This document shows, piece by piece, positions 55,478 through 64,000 of a stretch of 64,000 nt of DNA (position 1 is the stretch's first letter; every line of letters begins with the position of its first letter). The notes under the pieces are model-generated. The model saw nothing but the letters and a program-made list of their open reading frames with translations. It had not been told where the DNA came from and searched no databases. Location of the stretch: the NCBI RefSeq assembly GCF_014656395.1, contig NZ_BNCI01000001.1:806001-870000 (forward strand). The letters run 5' to 3'. Source of the stretch: Kordiimonas sediminis (GTDB lineage Bacteria; Pseudomonadota; Alphaproteobacteria; Sphingomonadales; Kordiimonadaceae). Both the position numbers and the translations under genes were made by a program.

Positions 55478-56047
55478 TTAGTTACTAGGTGTAATCCAGC
55501 CTATGTTTCCATCTTTCCGGCGATACACGACCTCCAGGCCGTCTCCTTTCACATTCCGGAACACAAACGCTGAGCTATCCGCGAGATCCATCAACATTAC
55601 GGCATCACCAACACTGACGCTCGGGATCTCTTTTTTAGTTTCCGCAATGATCAGTGGCTGATCCGGAACATCTGAGGATTCGTCATCCTCGTGCTCTGGG
55701 GCCAGGACATTTTCCCGTGCCAGTTCAACCGCGATCTCTTTGCTCGGCGATGTGTGGTGGTTTTTAAGGCGTCGCTTATATCTTCGCAACTGTTTTTCTA
55801 CTTTATCTGCTGCGATGTCAAAGGCAGCGTATGGATCATCGGCTTCTCCGCGGCCGTGTAACTGGATTCCCTGGTTGGGATGCATGGATATATCCACCCT
55901 GCAAATGTGACCTTCTTTGGTGACGGTAGCAGAGGAATCGATCGATCGACTAAAATATTTGTCAGCGACACCTGAAAGACGGGTTTTGATATGATCAGTC
56001 AGTGCTTCACCAACATTCATTTTACGACCGGTTACGTTGATTTCCAT
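55478..56047 (-). CDS. hpf: Ribosome hibernation-promoting factor, long form
   Basis: The 189-residue protein has the N-terminal S30AE domain (INVTGRKMNVGEALTDHIKTRLSG and YAAFDIAADKVEKQLRRYKRRLK) and a C-terminal dimerisation domain (SVSVGDAVMLMDLADSSAFVFRN). This is the long form that pairs 70S ribosomes into 100S dimers. ptsN follows after 60 bases. Confidence 0.95.
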   Translation of the reverse strand: MEINVTGRKMNVGEALTDHIKTRLSGVADKYFSRSIDSSATVTKEGHICRVDISMHPNQGIQLHGRGEADDPYAAFDIAADKVEKQLRRYKRRLKNHHTSPSKEIAVELARENVLAPEHEDDESSDVPDQPLIIAETKKEIPSVSVGDAVMLMDLADSSAFVFRNVKGDGLEVVYRRKDGNIGWITPSN

Positions 56048-56347
56048 AGGTGTACTTCATCCTTTCCATGGCACTTATTGCAAGCAACCACACTATCTAC
56101 AGAGGTGACAAGAGCACCTCACCTAGCAGCTCATACCAAAGCTCTTCCCTCATGGGATGGCTGCCCCGGCCAGTCATTGCAACTGGTTTTATGAGCCTAC
56201 CACATATATGGGTATGGTTGCCAAGCCTCTCAAGGATTTCGCCATAACTATTTATAAATAAAAGGTTATGGCCTTGTGCCCCTTTGGACGTGGCGGGTGC
56301 CGGGAATGCGACTCGAAATGCTTCGCGCCCCTGACAACAGCCGGTGG
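56048..56347. other. 300-base intergenic region between rpoN and hpf
   Basis: No convincing gene is seen here. It must hold the hpf promoter, but I could not place one with confidence. It contains a nested palindrome: GCCATAAC (56241-56248) and GTTATGGC (56265-56272) flank TATTTATAAATA (56249-56260), itself a perfect 12-bp palindrome. No T-run follows it. It could mark the end of the rpoN transcript or a regulator site. Confidence 0.45.
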
Positions 56348-57937
56348 CTACCCACCCATATTCTTTTGCCGCCGTCTTTGTACCGAAGAAGGGATTTTCA
56401 TGGCTTCCCGGTATTTAGCGACGGTCCTGCGGGCAATATCTATGCCCTGATCTTTCATCATGATAACGAGCTTGTCATCGGACAGAATTTTCTTGGGATC
56501 TTCGGCGTCGATCAATTCTTTCAGTCTGTATTTAACGGCCTCGGCAGAATGTGCGTCCCCGCCATCAGCAGAAGAAATCGAGCTGGTGAAGAAATATTTC
56601 AATTCAAACATACCACGGGGGCAGGAGATAAATTTACCGTTCGTAACCCGGGAGACAGTGGATTCGTGCATGTCGATCTCTTCGGCAATGTCTCGCAGTG
56701 TCAGAGGTTTCAGATAGCGCACACCCAGTTCGAAGAAGCGTTCCTGCTTTTTGACGAGCGCCGTTGATACTTTCAAAATGGTTTTTGCACGCTGGTCCAG
56801 CGCTTTGACGAGCCAATTGGCGTTTGAAACACATTCAGAGACAAACGACTTGGCTTCTTTATTGCCGCTGACACCTGACAGTTCTGCCATATATTGCGAG
56901 TTTACAAGAACCTTTGGCAACGTGTCTGAATTCAGTTCAACGGTCCACAAACCTGCTCGGCTTTTGGTCACAAAAATATCCGGCACAACAGGTTGTATGT
57001 CGCCAGAAGAGTAGGCGGTACCGGGCTTGGGGTTTAATTCCCGGATTTCCCGGATCATGTCGGCCAAGTCTTCACTATCGACACCGCAGACACGTTTCAG
57101 AGCAGCCATATCGCGTTTGGCAAGCAGGTCCAGATTGTCCAGAAGGGCTGCAATCGCCGGGTCGTAGCGGTTAAGTTCTTTTAACTGTAAGGCCAGACAT
57201 TCGCTAAGCGACCGTGCGAAAACACCTGTTGGCTCCAGTGTTTGAAGGGTTTCCAGTACGTGCGCAACCTGATCCAGTGGGCAGTCAAGACGATCTGCGA
57301 TCGCGGCTACTTCCTCTTCGGGGACATAACCAGCCTCGTCAACAAGGTCAATGATGTGGGTTGCAATCAGCCGGTCTGCCGCGACGGTAATTTGCATGGC
57401 CATCTGGCGTGTCAGAAAGTCATGCAGATTTTCTTCACTTTCCAGCGTTTGGTCCAGCCCGCGGTCATCCCCGCTGTAGCTGCCGCCACTACCACTTACA
57501 GCGCCCGCGCCGGATAAGCTCAGGGAAGAACTGGATGGTCCCTCAGTTTCCACCTGGTCAGAGACAGCATCATTATTGAAGACGTTATCATCCAGGCTGG
57601 TGTCAAGCGCAGAATTATCCCCAGCGCCGGTGTCCATGGATGACGCCATACTGGTATCGGCCGCGATCAGACCGTCATTACTGCTTTCATCCGAGCTACC
57701 TTCGTAAAAGCCGTCATCGCTTGCGGTGCCGCCCGCTTCGCCGCGGTCAGCTTCGATCCCGCCATCACTGGCGTTGGGGTCGCCAACTTCCAGAAGGGGG
57801 TTTTTCTCAACTTCCTGAGAAACATAATCGGCAAGTTCAAGATTGTTTAATTGCAGCAGTTTAATCGCCTGCTGCAGTTGCGGCGTCATGACCAACTGTT
57901 GGCTTTGTCGTAAGTCCAGTCTTGGGGTCAAGGCCAT
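56348..57937 (-). CDS. rpoN: RNA polymerase sigma-54 factor RpoN
   Basis: The 529-residue sigma-54 has region I LDLRQSQQLVMTPQLQQAIKLLQLNNLELADYV, an acidic, Asp/Ser-rich region II near 60-165, and region III with the RpoN box ARRTVAKYRE near 515. It reads -24/-12 promoters with NtrC-type activators such as the regulator at 50218-51681. It lies 11 bases after lptB. Confidence 0.96.
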   Translation of the reverse strand: MALTPRLDLRQSQQLVMTPQLQQAIKLLQLNNLELADYVSQEVEKNPLLEVGDPNASDGGIEADRGEAGGTASDDGFYEGSSDESSNDGLIAADTSMASSMDTGAGDNSALDTSLDDNVFNNDAVSDQVETEGPSSSSLSLSGAGAVSGSGGSYSGDDRGLDQTLESEENLHDFLTRQMAMQITVAADRLIATHIIDLVDEAGYVPEEEVAAIADRLDCPLDQVAHVLETLQTLEPTGVFARSLSECLALQLKELNRYDPAIAALLDNLDLLAKRDMAALKRVCGVDSEDLADMIREIRELNPKPGTAYSSGDIQPVVPDIFVTKSRAGLWTVELNSDTLPKVLVNSQYMAELSGVSGNKEAKSFVSECVSNANWLVKALDQRAKTILKVSTALVKKQERFFELGVRYLKPLTLRDIAEEIDMHESTVSRVTNGKFISCPRGMFELKYFFTSSISSADGGDAHSAEAVKYRLKELIDAEDPKKILSDDKLVIMMKDQGIDIARRTVAKYREAMKIPSSVQRRRQKNMGG

Positions 57938-57948
57938 CAGATTACATC

Positions 57949-58677
57949 CTACAAACTAAACTTTTCACCAAGATATACGCGCCGCACATCCGGGTCGGTC
58001 AGAACTTCGTCGGGCGTTCCTTCAAACAGGACATGCCCATCATAAATGATGTAGGTGCGGTCGATGATATCCAGTGTTTCGCGTACGTTGTGATCTGTGA
58101 TCAAAACCCCAATACCCCTGTCCTTCAGGTGTGCCGTAAGGTCCCGAATGTCCGCAATGGCGATAGGGTCAATCCCTGCAAATGGTTCATCAAGAAGCAC
58201 AAACGATGGCCGTGCAGCGAGCGCGCGTGCAATTTCGCAGCGGCGGCGTTCCCCGCCCGACAGGGCAAGGGCAGGGGTATGACGCAGATGGGTGATGGAG
58301 AATTCTTCAAGAAGCTCATCCAGCATTTCATTCCGCCGATTGCTGTTACCTTCCACCACCTCGAGAACCGCACGGATATTCTCGGATACTGTCATGCCGC
58401 GGAAAATAGATGTTTCCTGCGGCAAATATCCAATACCAAGGCGTGCGCGCCTGTACATTGGCAGATGGGTGATGTCAGCACCGTCCAGAATAACCCGGCC
58501 ATGGTCGGGTGCAATAAGCCCGGTAATGCTGTAAAAACAAGTGGTTTTCCCGGCTCCATTTGGCCCTAAAAGCCCGACAACTTCGCCCCGGTTAAGGCGC
58601 AGAGAGACATCAGCGATGACCACACGTCCGTTGTAGGATTTACCCAAGTCATCAATAATAAGCCCTTGATCAGTCAT
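57949..58677 (-). CDS. lptB: LPS export ABC transporter ATPase LptB
   Basis: The 242-residue ATPase energises LPS extraction with LptFGC. Motifs are Walker A GPNGAGKTTCFYSI near 36, the ABC signature LSGGERRRCEIARALA and Walker B FVLLDEPFAGIDP, with the H-loop as TDHN. It is encoded between lptA (183 bases upstream) and rpoN. Confidence 0.96.
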   Translation of the reverse strand: MTDQGLIIDDLGKSYNGRVVIADVSLRLNRGEVVGLLGPNGAGKTTCFYSITGLIAPDHGRVILDGADITHLPMYRRARLGIGYLPQETSIFRGMTVSENIRAVLEVVEGNSNRRNEMLDELLEEFSITHLRHTPALALSGGERRRCEIARALAARPSFVLLDEPFAGIDPIAIADIRDLTAHLKDRGIGVLITDHNVRETLDIIDRTYIIYDGHVLFEGTPDEVLTDPDVRRVYLGEKFSL

Positions 58678-58713
58678 TCTTTTTATATCGTCCTTCGAGC
58701 ATTGCTGATCGCA

Positions 58714-58730
58714 TTTCCGGAAACCGGTTT
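58714..58730. promoter_or_regulatory. Two overlapping 10-bp palindromes upstream of lptB
   Basis: TTTCCGGAAA (58714-58723) and AAACCGGTTT (58721-58730) are each perfect and share three bases. They lie about 37 bases before the lptB start, in a gap large enough to hold a promoter, and could be a repressor operator. Confidence 0.4.
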
Positions 58731-58860
58731 ACCCTATTAAACAGGGGAATATGTTAACAGTTTCCTAAATTGGCGCAATTCATGCATAAAATAAAACATA
58801 CTCCACCGGCGCATACCAGCAGAAAGCGACATAGCTTTGTAAATTTGTTGGTGTTGAAGG

Positions 58861-59379
58861 TTAGTCGTTCGGTGTGTCCGGTACCTTGAATGTGCCGGTT
58901 ACGCGGCCATCATCATCCGGGTTGCCGTCCAGTTTTGTCAAACCGCTTACAAGATCAAGTTCCAGCCGTTCCCCTTCAAGGCTTGAACCCTTGCGGCTTA
59001 GTTTAACGGCACCACCCATAGTGACCAGACGGCGGGAGACGTCATATACGCTCCACTCACTTGAAACGGATTCCGTCTCTGACGTCAGTTTGACATTACC
59101 ACGGGCGTCCAGTCGTTCAATCGTCGGATTGTCCGTACCGTCTGAAGTGTCATAGTAAACGGTTAGCGTGTCAGCCGCGAAGGTCATTTTGCCCTGCGAA
59201 ACAATGACGGTTCCCTTGAAAATCGCCTGTCCGGTCTTTTGTTTAACTTCCAGACGCTCGGCAGAAATATCAATAGGTTGTTCGGTGTCGTGCCCCTTCA
59301 GGACAGATTGCCCAAAGGCCGAAGCCGAGACGGCCAAACTGACGACAAGCGCGCATAAAGTTTTTCTAAGCATACCCAT
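58861..59379 (-). CDS. lptA: LPS export periplasmic bridge protein LptA
   Basis: From the ATG at 59379 the protein is 172 residues with a signal peptide ending SAFG-QS. The OstA/LptA domain contains QPIDISAERLEVKQKTGQAIFKGTVIVSQGKMTFAADTLTVYY, the strand pattern of LptA. It forms the periplasmic LPS bridge. A frame open to 59481 overlaps lptC and is not used. lptC ends 7 bases upstream. Confidence 0.93.
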   Translation of the reverse strand: MGMLRKTLCALVVSLAVSASAFGQSVLKGHDTEQPIDISAERLEVKQKTGQAIFKGTVIVSQGKMTFAADTLTVYYDTSDGTDNPTIERLDARGNVKLTSETESVSSEWSVYDVSRRLVTMGGAVKLSRKGSSLEGERLELDLVSGLTKLDGNPDDDGRVTGTFKVPDTPND

Positions 59380-59386
59380 TTTCTGT

Positions 59387-60079
59387 TTATGATCCTTCTT
59401 GACCGGGTGTGGTATTTTGCTGTCTTTTCGGGGTAATCTGAATGTGGACCCCACCATCAAAGATACCCTCGCGTTCGTCAACCCTGATTTCCATGCTGCC
59501 AGCGTTTAGCGTGCCAAGTGGGCTAACGCCTTCCACCTGTCCCTGGCCAGTGGCTGTGTGTCCTTTAAGGTCGATTTCTGCGCCGGCCATTTTCAGGCTA
59601 TATCCGTTGTCAGTTTCAATCGTAACACCGCCAACAAGAGACAGCGTGCCGTCCCGGTGGCGGTAAATACCTGTTCGCGCAGCAACACGCGCCTGATTAT
59701 TGTCTTCAATATCCATATGGGCCTGAATGTCTTGTAGTCTGACCCGTGGTGACGCCGGGTCATCCTGCGTCCCGGAAGAGGCTTCAACTACAAACAGACG
59801 GTCCACCGCATCCGTACCAGTATAACGCAGGTTTGTCATACGGATACCACTGTCGCTGCGGGCGACATCTTCGCGCGACAGGGTAAAGCTGACTTCCCTG
59901 TCATTGATAAAGGGCCAGCTTAGAGTTATGGCGCCCAATATGACAGAGACAACAGGCAGGCCGACACGCATAGCGAATACCCAGCGGTCCCACAAGGGAT
60001 CTTCCTTATAGTGACCGGTTGGAGCAAGATTATCGAAAGTATGCTCCCGGTCGGATGTATGGTGGGTTACTGGTGCCAT
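59387..60079 (-). CDS. lptC: LPS export protein LptC
   Basis: The 230-residue protein has one transmembrane helix near 34-54 (RVGLPVVSVILGAITLSWPF) and a periplasmic LptC-like beta jellyroll. GNLSLVGGVTIETDNGYSLKMAGAEIDLKGHTATGQGQVEGVSPLG-like strands are visible in part as TLSLVGGVTIETDNGYSL. The call is helped by its position directly before lptA. Confidence 0.88.
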   Translation of the reverse strand: MAPVTHHTSDREHTFDNLAPTGHYKEDPLWDRWVFAMRVGLPVVSVILGAITLSWPFINDREVSFTLSREDVARSDSGIRMTNLRYTGTDAVDRLFVVEASSGTQDDPASPRVRLQDIQAHMDIEDNNQARVAARTGIYRHRDGTLSLVGGVTIETDNGYSLKMAGAEIDLKGHTATGQGQVEGVSPLGTLNAGSMEIRVDEREGIFDGGVHIQITPKRQQNTTPGQEGS

Positions 60080-60117
60080 GTCTTCTGCCGTATGTGACTG
60101 TGTCTACTATTTCATCC

Positions 60118-60732
60118 CTAGCGGTGCGCAAAGATATCCATTTCTTCAAAGCCAATCAGATCAAGCTCTGCCCGGACAGGCAGGAAATCGAATGCCTTCT
60201 GTGCCAGATGGCGTCTGTTTTCGCGGTCCAGCATGATATCCAGCTTATCTTTTAATCGGTGCAGATACAGGACGTCAGAGGCCGCATATGCCTGCTGCGC
60301 GTCACTGATAGTGTCCGCGCCCCAGTCACTGCTTTGTTGTTGCTTGTCGAGTTGCACGTCAATCAGTTCAGAGCAAAGGTCCTTCAAGCCGTGCCTGTCG
60401 GTATAGGTGCGCACCAGTTTGGAAACGATTTTAGTGCAGTACACTGATGTAATATCCACCCCGAGATAGGCTTTCAGCACAGCGACATCAAACCGGGCGA
60501 AATGAAAAATCTTCAAGACGGCCGGGTCTGCCAGCAATGCTTTCAGGTTTGGGGCATCATATTGGCCCTTGGGAAACCGGACCAGATGTGCGTCCCCGTC
60601 GCCGGACGATAGCTGTACAACACACAGCCTGTCTCTGTGCGGGTTAAGGCCCATTGTTTCGCTGTCAATAGCGACACTGCTACCAAAAGAAAGTCCAGGA
60701 GGCAGGTCCCCTTCATACACGTGGATGGCCAT
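60118..60732 (-). CDS. rnd: Ribonuclease D-like 3'-5' exonuclease
   Basis: This 204-residue protein is only the DEDDy exonuclease domain of RNase D; the HRDC domains of E. coli RNase D are absent. Motif Exo I is VAIDSETMGLNPHRDRLCVVQ, Exo II is IFHFARFDVAVLKAYLG, and Exo III is AQQAYAASDVLYL with the Tyr. Short single-domain forms are common in alphaproteobacteria. Its role in tRNA or other RNA trimming is inferred. Confidence 0.88.
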   Translation of the reverse strand: MAIHVYEGDLPPGLSFGSSVAIDSETMGLNPHRDRLCVVQLSSGDGDAHLVRFPKGQYDAPNLKALLADPAVLKIFHFARFDVAVLKAYLGVDITSVYCTKIVSKLVRTYTDRHGLKDLCSELIDVQLDKQQQSSDWGADTISDAQQAYAASDVLYLHRLKDKLDIMLDRENRRHLAQKAFDFLPVRAELDLIGFEEMDIFAHR

Positions 60733-60882
60733 AAAATCTCCGGTATAGTTTGTGTTAAAGCCTGTGATTGATTTGTCTTACAGTATAGGACGCAGTTGGG
60801 CAAAAGAAAGGCCGATGTACGCCTAATTTTTTCGGCTTCTGTTGTTTCAGGTGTTCTGTAACTGGCGAAAATACGCCGGTGT

Positions 60883-62559
60883 TCAGGCTTTGGCGTCTTT
60901 GGGCAGGGTAAAGGAAACGGTGGTACCTTTATGAAGCGTACTGTCAATTGTCAGTATCCCGCCGTGCAGGTCCACAAGTGATTTGACGATGGCCAGCCCA
61001 AGTCCGATACCTTCAACCGCTGTGAAGGGGTCCTGATCACCGCGATCAAATCTGTTGGTGATGGTAGCCAGCTTTTGTTCCGGAATGCCTTTCCCCGTGT
61101 CAGAGACAGTTAACAGGTGATCGCGGCCAGCGTCCTCAATGGTAAGGCGCACTGTCCCACCCTGCGGTGTAAATTTGACGGCATTGTTCAACAGGTTGAT
61201 AAGTATCTGGCGTACAGCCTGAGCATCCCCATAGATTGTTCTGACAGGGCCTTGAATATCATATTGGACATCAATGGTTTTGGCATCTTTTTGTGTTGCG
61301 ATCATGCGGAAGCAGTCCTCAACAATCTCGCGGACCTTCAGCGGCTTTTGGCTGATTTCTTTTTCATCAGCATCAATCGCAGCAAGATCAAGAATATCAT
61401 TGATCAACTGCAGCAGGAATGTCCCTGCTTTTTGAATATCCTCGGAATATTCTTTATATTTTTTGTTGGCATGGGGGCCCAGCTGTTCGTTGGCCATCAT
61501 ATCGGAAAACCCGATGATAGCATTCAGCGGCGTTCTGAGTTCGTGGCTCATATTTGCCAGGAAATCAGACTTGGTTCGGTTTGCCGTCTGGGCATCAATC
61601 AGCGCCTGTTTGATGGACCTTTCCGCAATGGTTCTTTCGGTAATGTCACGACAAATGGCGAAAAGGGCGGTTTGACCATAATGGGGAACACGGGTTAAGC
61701 TCACTTCGACAGGGAAATCCTCGCCGGTCTTCTTGCGGTGTATCCAGTCAAATCGGTGATACCCTTTCTCCATTGCAATCGCCATCATTTGATTGGCTTT
61801 GTCTTCTGACTTCTGGCCATCAGGCTGGAAAGGTGGGGAGACTTCCGAAGGGTGAATAGATTCCATTTCCTCGGTAGAGTCGAATTTAAATACCCGTGCC
61901 GCCGCAGCGTTACAGAGCTCAAATTTATTTTCCGATGCCAATATCATGGCGTCGTCGGACTGTTCAAATAACAGGCGGTATTTTTCGTCGCTTTCAGTTT
62001 TGCCTTTTTGGCTGACTTCCAATTGGCTCAGGACATCCCACTGGGCCAAACGGGACGCCAGCATCCCCGCGATACTGGTGAATACTTCCAGGTGGCTTTT
62101 CGAGAAGAAGCCTGGTTCCGGGTGTTCACTATCAATCACACCGTAGAGCTTGCCGCCGATATGGATGGGGGCTGCCAGTTCGGAGCGCATCCCGTGCAGG
62201 TCTTCAACATATCGGGCGTCTTTTTTTATGTCTGGGACGATTTCTGCCGTTCGGTTCAGCGCAACGCTGCCAGTAACACCAATACCCAGGGGTATTTCGA
62301 TCGCGTTTTTTATGATGTGATCTTTGGAAGCTTTGTCACCGAAGGCCGCTTTCTGGACCAACCTGCCTTTGTCTTCTTCATACAGATAGATAACACAGTC
62401 GACAAACCCCAGCCGGCCAACAATCTCCTGTGCCGTGTACCACAGCAGGTCATCCGCCGAATGCATACGAATAAAGTCCTTGGCAAATTGCGTCAGGACC
62501 TGCAGGTGGTCTTCTGTAAGGTTTGTTGGTGTTCTCATCAGGAGTGTACTAATCCGCAT
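60883..62559 (-). CDS. GAF-PAS sensor histidine kinase
   Basis: The 558-residue soluble protein has a GAF domain at about 20-170, a PAS domain at about 190-312, and HisKA with the phospho-His near 339 (NMSHELRTPLNAIIGFSD). The ATPase domain carries GDAQAVRQILINLLNNAVKFT, SDTGKGIPEQ and GIGLGLAIVKSLVDLHGG. No response regulator is adjacent and no transmembrane helix is visible, so it senses a cytoplasmic cue. Confidence 0.9.
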   Translation of the reverse strand: MRISTLLMRTPTNLTEDHLQVLTQFAKDFIRMHSADDLLWYTAQEIVGRLGFVDCVIYLYEEDKGRLVQKAAFGDKASKDHIIKNAIEIPLGIGVTGSVALNRTAEIVPDIKKDARYVEDLHGMRSELAAPIHIGGKLYGVIDSEHPEPGFFSKSHLEVFTSIAGMLASRLAQWDVLSQLEVSQKGKTESDEKYRLLFEQSDDAMILASENKFELCNAAAARVFKFDSTEEMESIHPSEVSPPFQPDGQKSEDKANQMMAIAMEKGYHRFDWIHRKKTGEDFPVEVSLTRVPHYGQTALFAICRDITERTIAERSIKQALIDAQTANRTKSDFLANMSHELRTPLNAIIGFSDMMANEQLGPHANKKYKEYSEDIQKAGTFLLQLINDILDLAAIDADEKEISQKPLKVREIVEDCFRMIATQKDAKTIDVQYDIQGPVRTIYGDAQAVRQILINLLNNAVKFTPQGGTVRLTIEDAGRDHLLTVSDTGKGIPEQKLATITNRFDRGDQDPFTAVEGIGLGLAIVKSLVDLHGGILTIDSTLHKGTTVSFTLPKDAKA

Positions 62560-62709
62560 AATCTATGATCATGCATTTAAAATAAATACTCGTCCCCAAT
62601 TGTAAATATAGCGGCGTAACTCTTAAAAAACCGTAACTATGGACACGAAGCTACCGGGTGAACAAATGCAAGATTGTGCTGGTCAGGACTGATGATTTTC
62701 AAAGAGGTA

Positions 62710-63987
62710 TCAGGACAAATTGGCGCGCAGTAGCAGTTCGCGAAAATCGATCAGGGCTGTTTCCTGTTGTTTTCTATCCAGGCCGGTAATCAGGCCTTCT
62801 GTAAACCCGTCTTGTTTCATATATAGTTTTACCTGAGCCTCTGCCTGCGTTTTTGAGGCACCGTCTGTAAAATACCCATCTGTAATCATATGAAGAATTC
62901 GGATAGCTTTATCCTGAATAGAGCTGTCCATCTGATGAATTTTTTTCAGAATCTGGGTGTTTTTCATGATGGTTTTGGCAAAGCTGTCGAGCTTTTCAGC
63001 AATTTGTCTTTTATGCATTTCAGTCAGGCCGGAATCGATGACACGGTGCTGCAGTGATACAAGTTTTTTCATACACTCCAGCGGGTGTCCGTCCATGCCG
63101 ATGAAAATTCCCTCATAATTGGAGCGGGTTAAAATAGGCAGGATGAAATTGGCAACGGTTCTTTTGTTTGAGTTGCCCCGTGCGAGCTGTTCAAGATCCA
63201 AGAGTAAGTTCATCTGTGCGAAAGGGTTCTTGGTATCATACAGAAGTTCGCCAATAACCTGTGAGTTTATTAACCTGCCTGACCGTGTTTTAATGGCGTC
63301 ATCAATTTGATCCATAATGCCTTCATCGGTGATGAGGACTTCAGCAGCATTCATTATTTTATTCAGGGCTTCCAGCTGTTTGACGATACCAGCCGTATTG
63401 ATTGGGCGGGTCGAAGAAAGCTCTGCCACAATCATTTCAACCAGCCGTTTTTGACAGCGCGGCAGAATGCCCTCGCCAAGATATTTGTCGAACTGCTCGG
63501 TGTCCTGGGGCAGGCGCAGTTGTTCCTCAATTTCATAGTAGGCTTCGATCTTGCCAGCCTGGAGATACATCAGGCGCAGCATATAATCACCGCGATCTTT
63601 GTTGCCTTCATCATTCAGGAGATAACTAACAAGCCGTGCATGCAATAAGCATTCTGCCAGCATCTGATCAAGAATTTCAGCTGCCCAAACGGGCCTGTTT
63701 GAACTGGCAAACATGATCAGGCGACCGAACTTATCAATGATGGTGGTCGCAGGTGCGATATATTCAACGATAGAGGCAGTTAGCAAAAACGTTTTGTTTT
63801 GCTTGTCTTCCAGTTCGGTGATCAGCGGCGCAAGGCGCCCCATCGCCAGGGAAGGGACGTTGGCCGCTTCGGCTTTGATAATGCTGACGGCCATATTGAT
63901 AACAGTATAGAGCTTTCGCATGCGTTCTTGCACGCTGTCGCTGTTATCTTCGATACTGATAGCGACACGCTGTACGGCGTTTTGCAT
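62710..63987 (-). CDS. Unrecognised helical protein upstream of the histidine kinase
   Basis: I do not recognise this 425-residue protein. It looks almost entirely alpha-helical, without a signal, membrane segment or obvious catalytic motif. Blocks such as RLAPLITELEDKQNKTFLLTASIVEYIAPATTIIDKFGRLIMFA suggest a helical-repeat scaffold. It ends 151 bases before the kinase gene on the same strand. The frame is open to the right edge, so an earlier start outside the window is possible. Confidence 0.65.
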   Translation of the reverse strand: MQNAVQRVAISIEDNSDSVQERMRKLYTVINMAVSIIKAEAANVPSLAMGRLAPLITELEDKQNKTFLLTASIVEYIAPATTIIDKFGRLIMFASSNRPVWAAEILDQMLAECLLHARLVSYLLNDEGNKDRGDYMLRLMYLQAGKIEAYYEIEEQLRLPQDTEQFDKYLGEGILPRCQKRLVEMIVAELSSTRPINTAGIVKQLEALNKIMNAAEVLITDEGIMDQIDDAIKTRSGRLINSQVIGELLYDTKNPFAQMNLLLDLEQLARGNSNKRTVANFILPILTRSNYEGIFIGMDGHPLECMKKLVSLQHRVIDSGLTEMHKRQIAEKLDSFAKTIMKNTQILKKIHQMDSSIQDKAIRILHMITDGYFTDGASKTQAEAQVKLYMKQDGFTEGLITGLDRKQQETALIDFRELLLRANLS

Positions 63988-64000
63988 CAGGGTGCCTGTG

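Noticed and set aside
56065-56095. Sigma-54 promoter near hpf
   Set aside because: A TGGCAC...TTGCA-like pair exists, but the GG and GC are separated by 8 bases instead of 10, and it is on the wrong strand for hpf.
1-64000. Prophage, insertion sequences, integrons or CRISPR arrays
   Set aside because: No transposase, integrase, phage structural gene or repeat-spacer pattern was recognised anywhere in the window.

Overview
The window reads as ordinary chromosome from an alphaproteobacterium of roughly even base composition, with no phage, insertion sequence or CRISPR array. Pointers to the class are the mnmG-rsmG-parA-parB block carrying a parS site, an archaeal-type class I lysyl-tRNA synthetase, the hemW-rdgB-rph cluster divergent from hrcA-grpE, and the lptC-lptA-lptB-rpoN-hpf-ptsN order. 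Gene content would fit a marine lineage such as Kordiimonadales, but that is only an impression. The mnmG-rsmG-parAB block with parS suggests the left end is near the replication origin.

Left third (1-24 kb): chromosome partition genes; an rsmI-yraN-gshB operon in which yraN appears to start at ATT; a lipoprotein related to penicillin-binding-protein activators; hemW-rdgB-rph facing hrcA-grpE across a pair of divergent promoters; a fasciclin protein; class I LysRS; a large XPD/DinG-type helicase; a TerB-like protein; trkH, apaG and metZ. The metZ leader can fold into a multibranched RNA and lies back to back with tRNA-Gly(CCC). Then arsC, a MATE exporter and ugd.

Middle (24-39 kb): an ECF sigma factor with two membrane-anchored partner genes, a SprA-related putative metalloprotease, pyrD and several small proteins of unknown or DUF families. 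A tight operon follows of a GTG-started Ddl-like ligase, an alpha/beta hydrolase and a membrane-anchored MurF-like ligase, divergent from a secreted metallo-beta-lactamase-fold protein. A winged-helix regulator and its membrane partner follow, with a palindrome over their promoter.

Right third (39-64 kb): trpS and mutS-glnD-murJ, maeB, an orphan sigma-54 response regulator, a PilZ protein with an internal duplication, def-fmt-truA, the ptsN/hpf/rpoN/lpt region, RNase D, a GAF-PAS histidine kinase and an unrecognised helical protein running towards the right edge.

The most interesting items are the Ddl-like/hydrolase/MurF-like operon, the structured metZ leader, the ATT start of yraN, parS inside rsmG, and several genes whose promoters sit so close to the start codon that their mRNAs should be leaderless.
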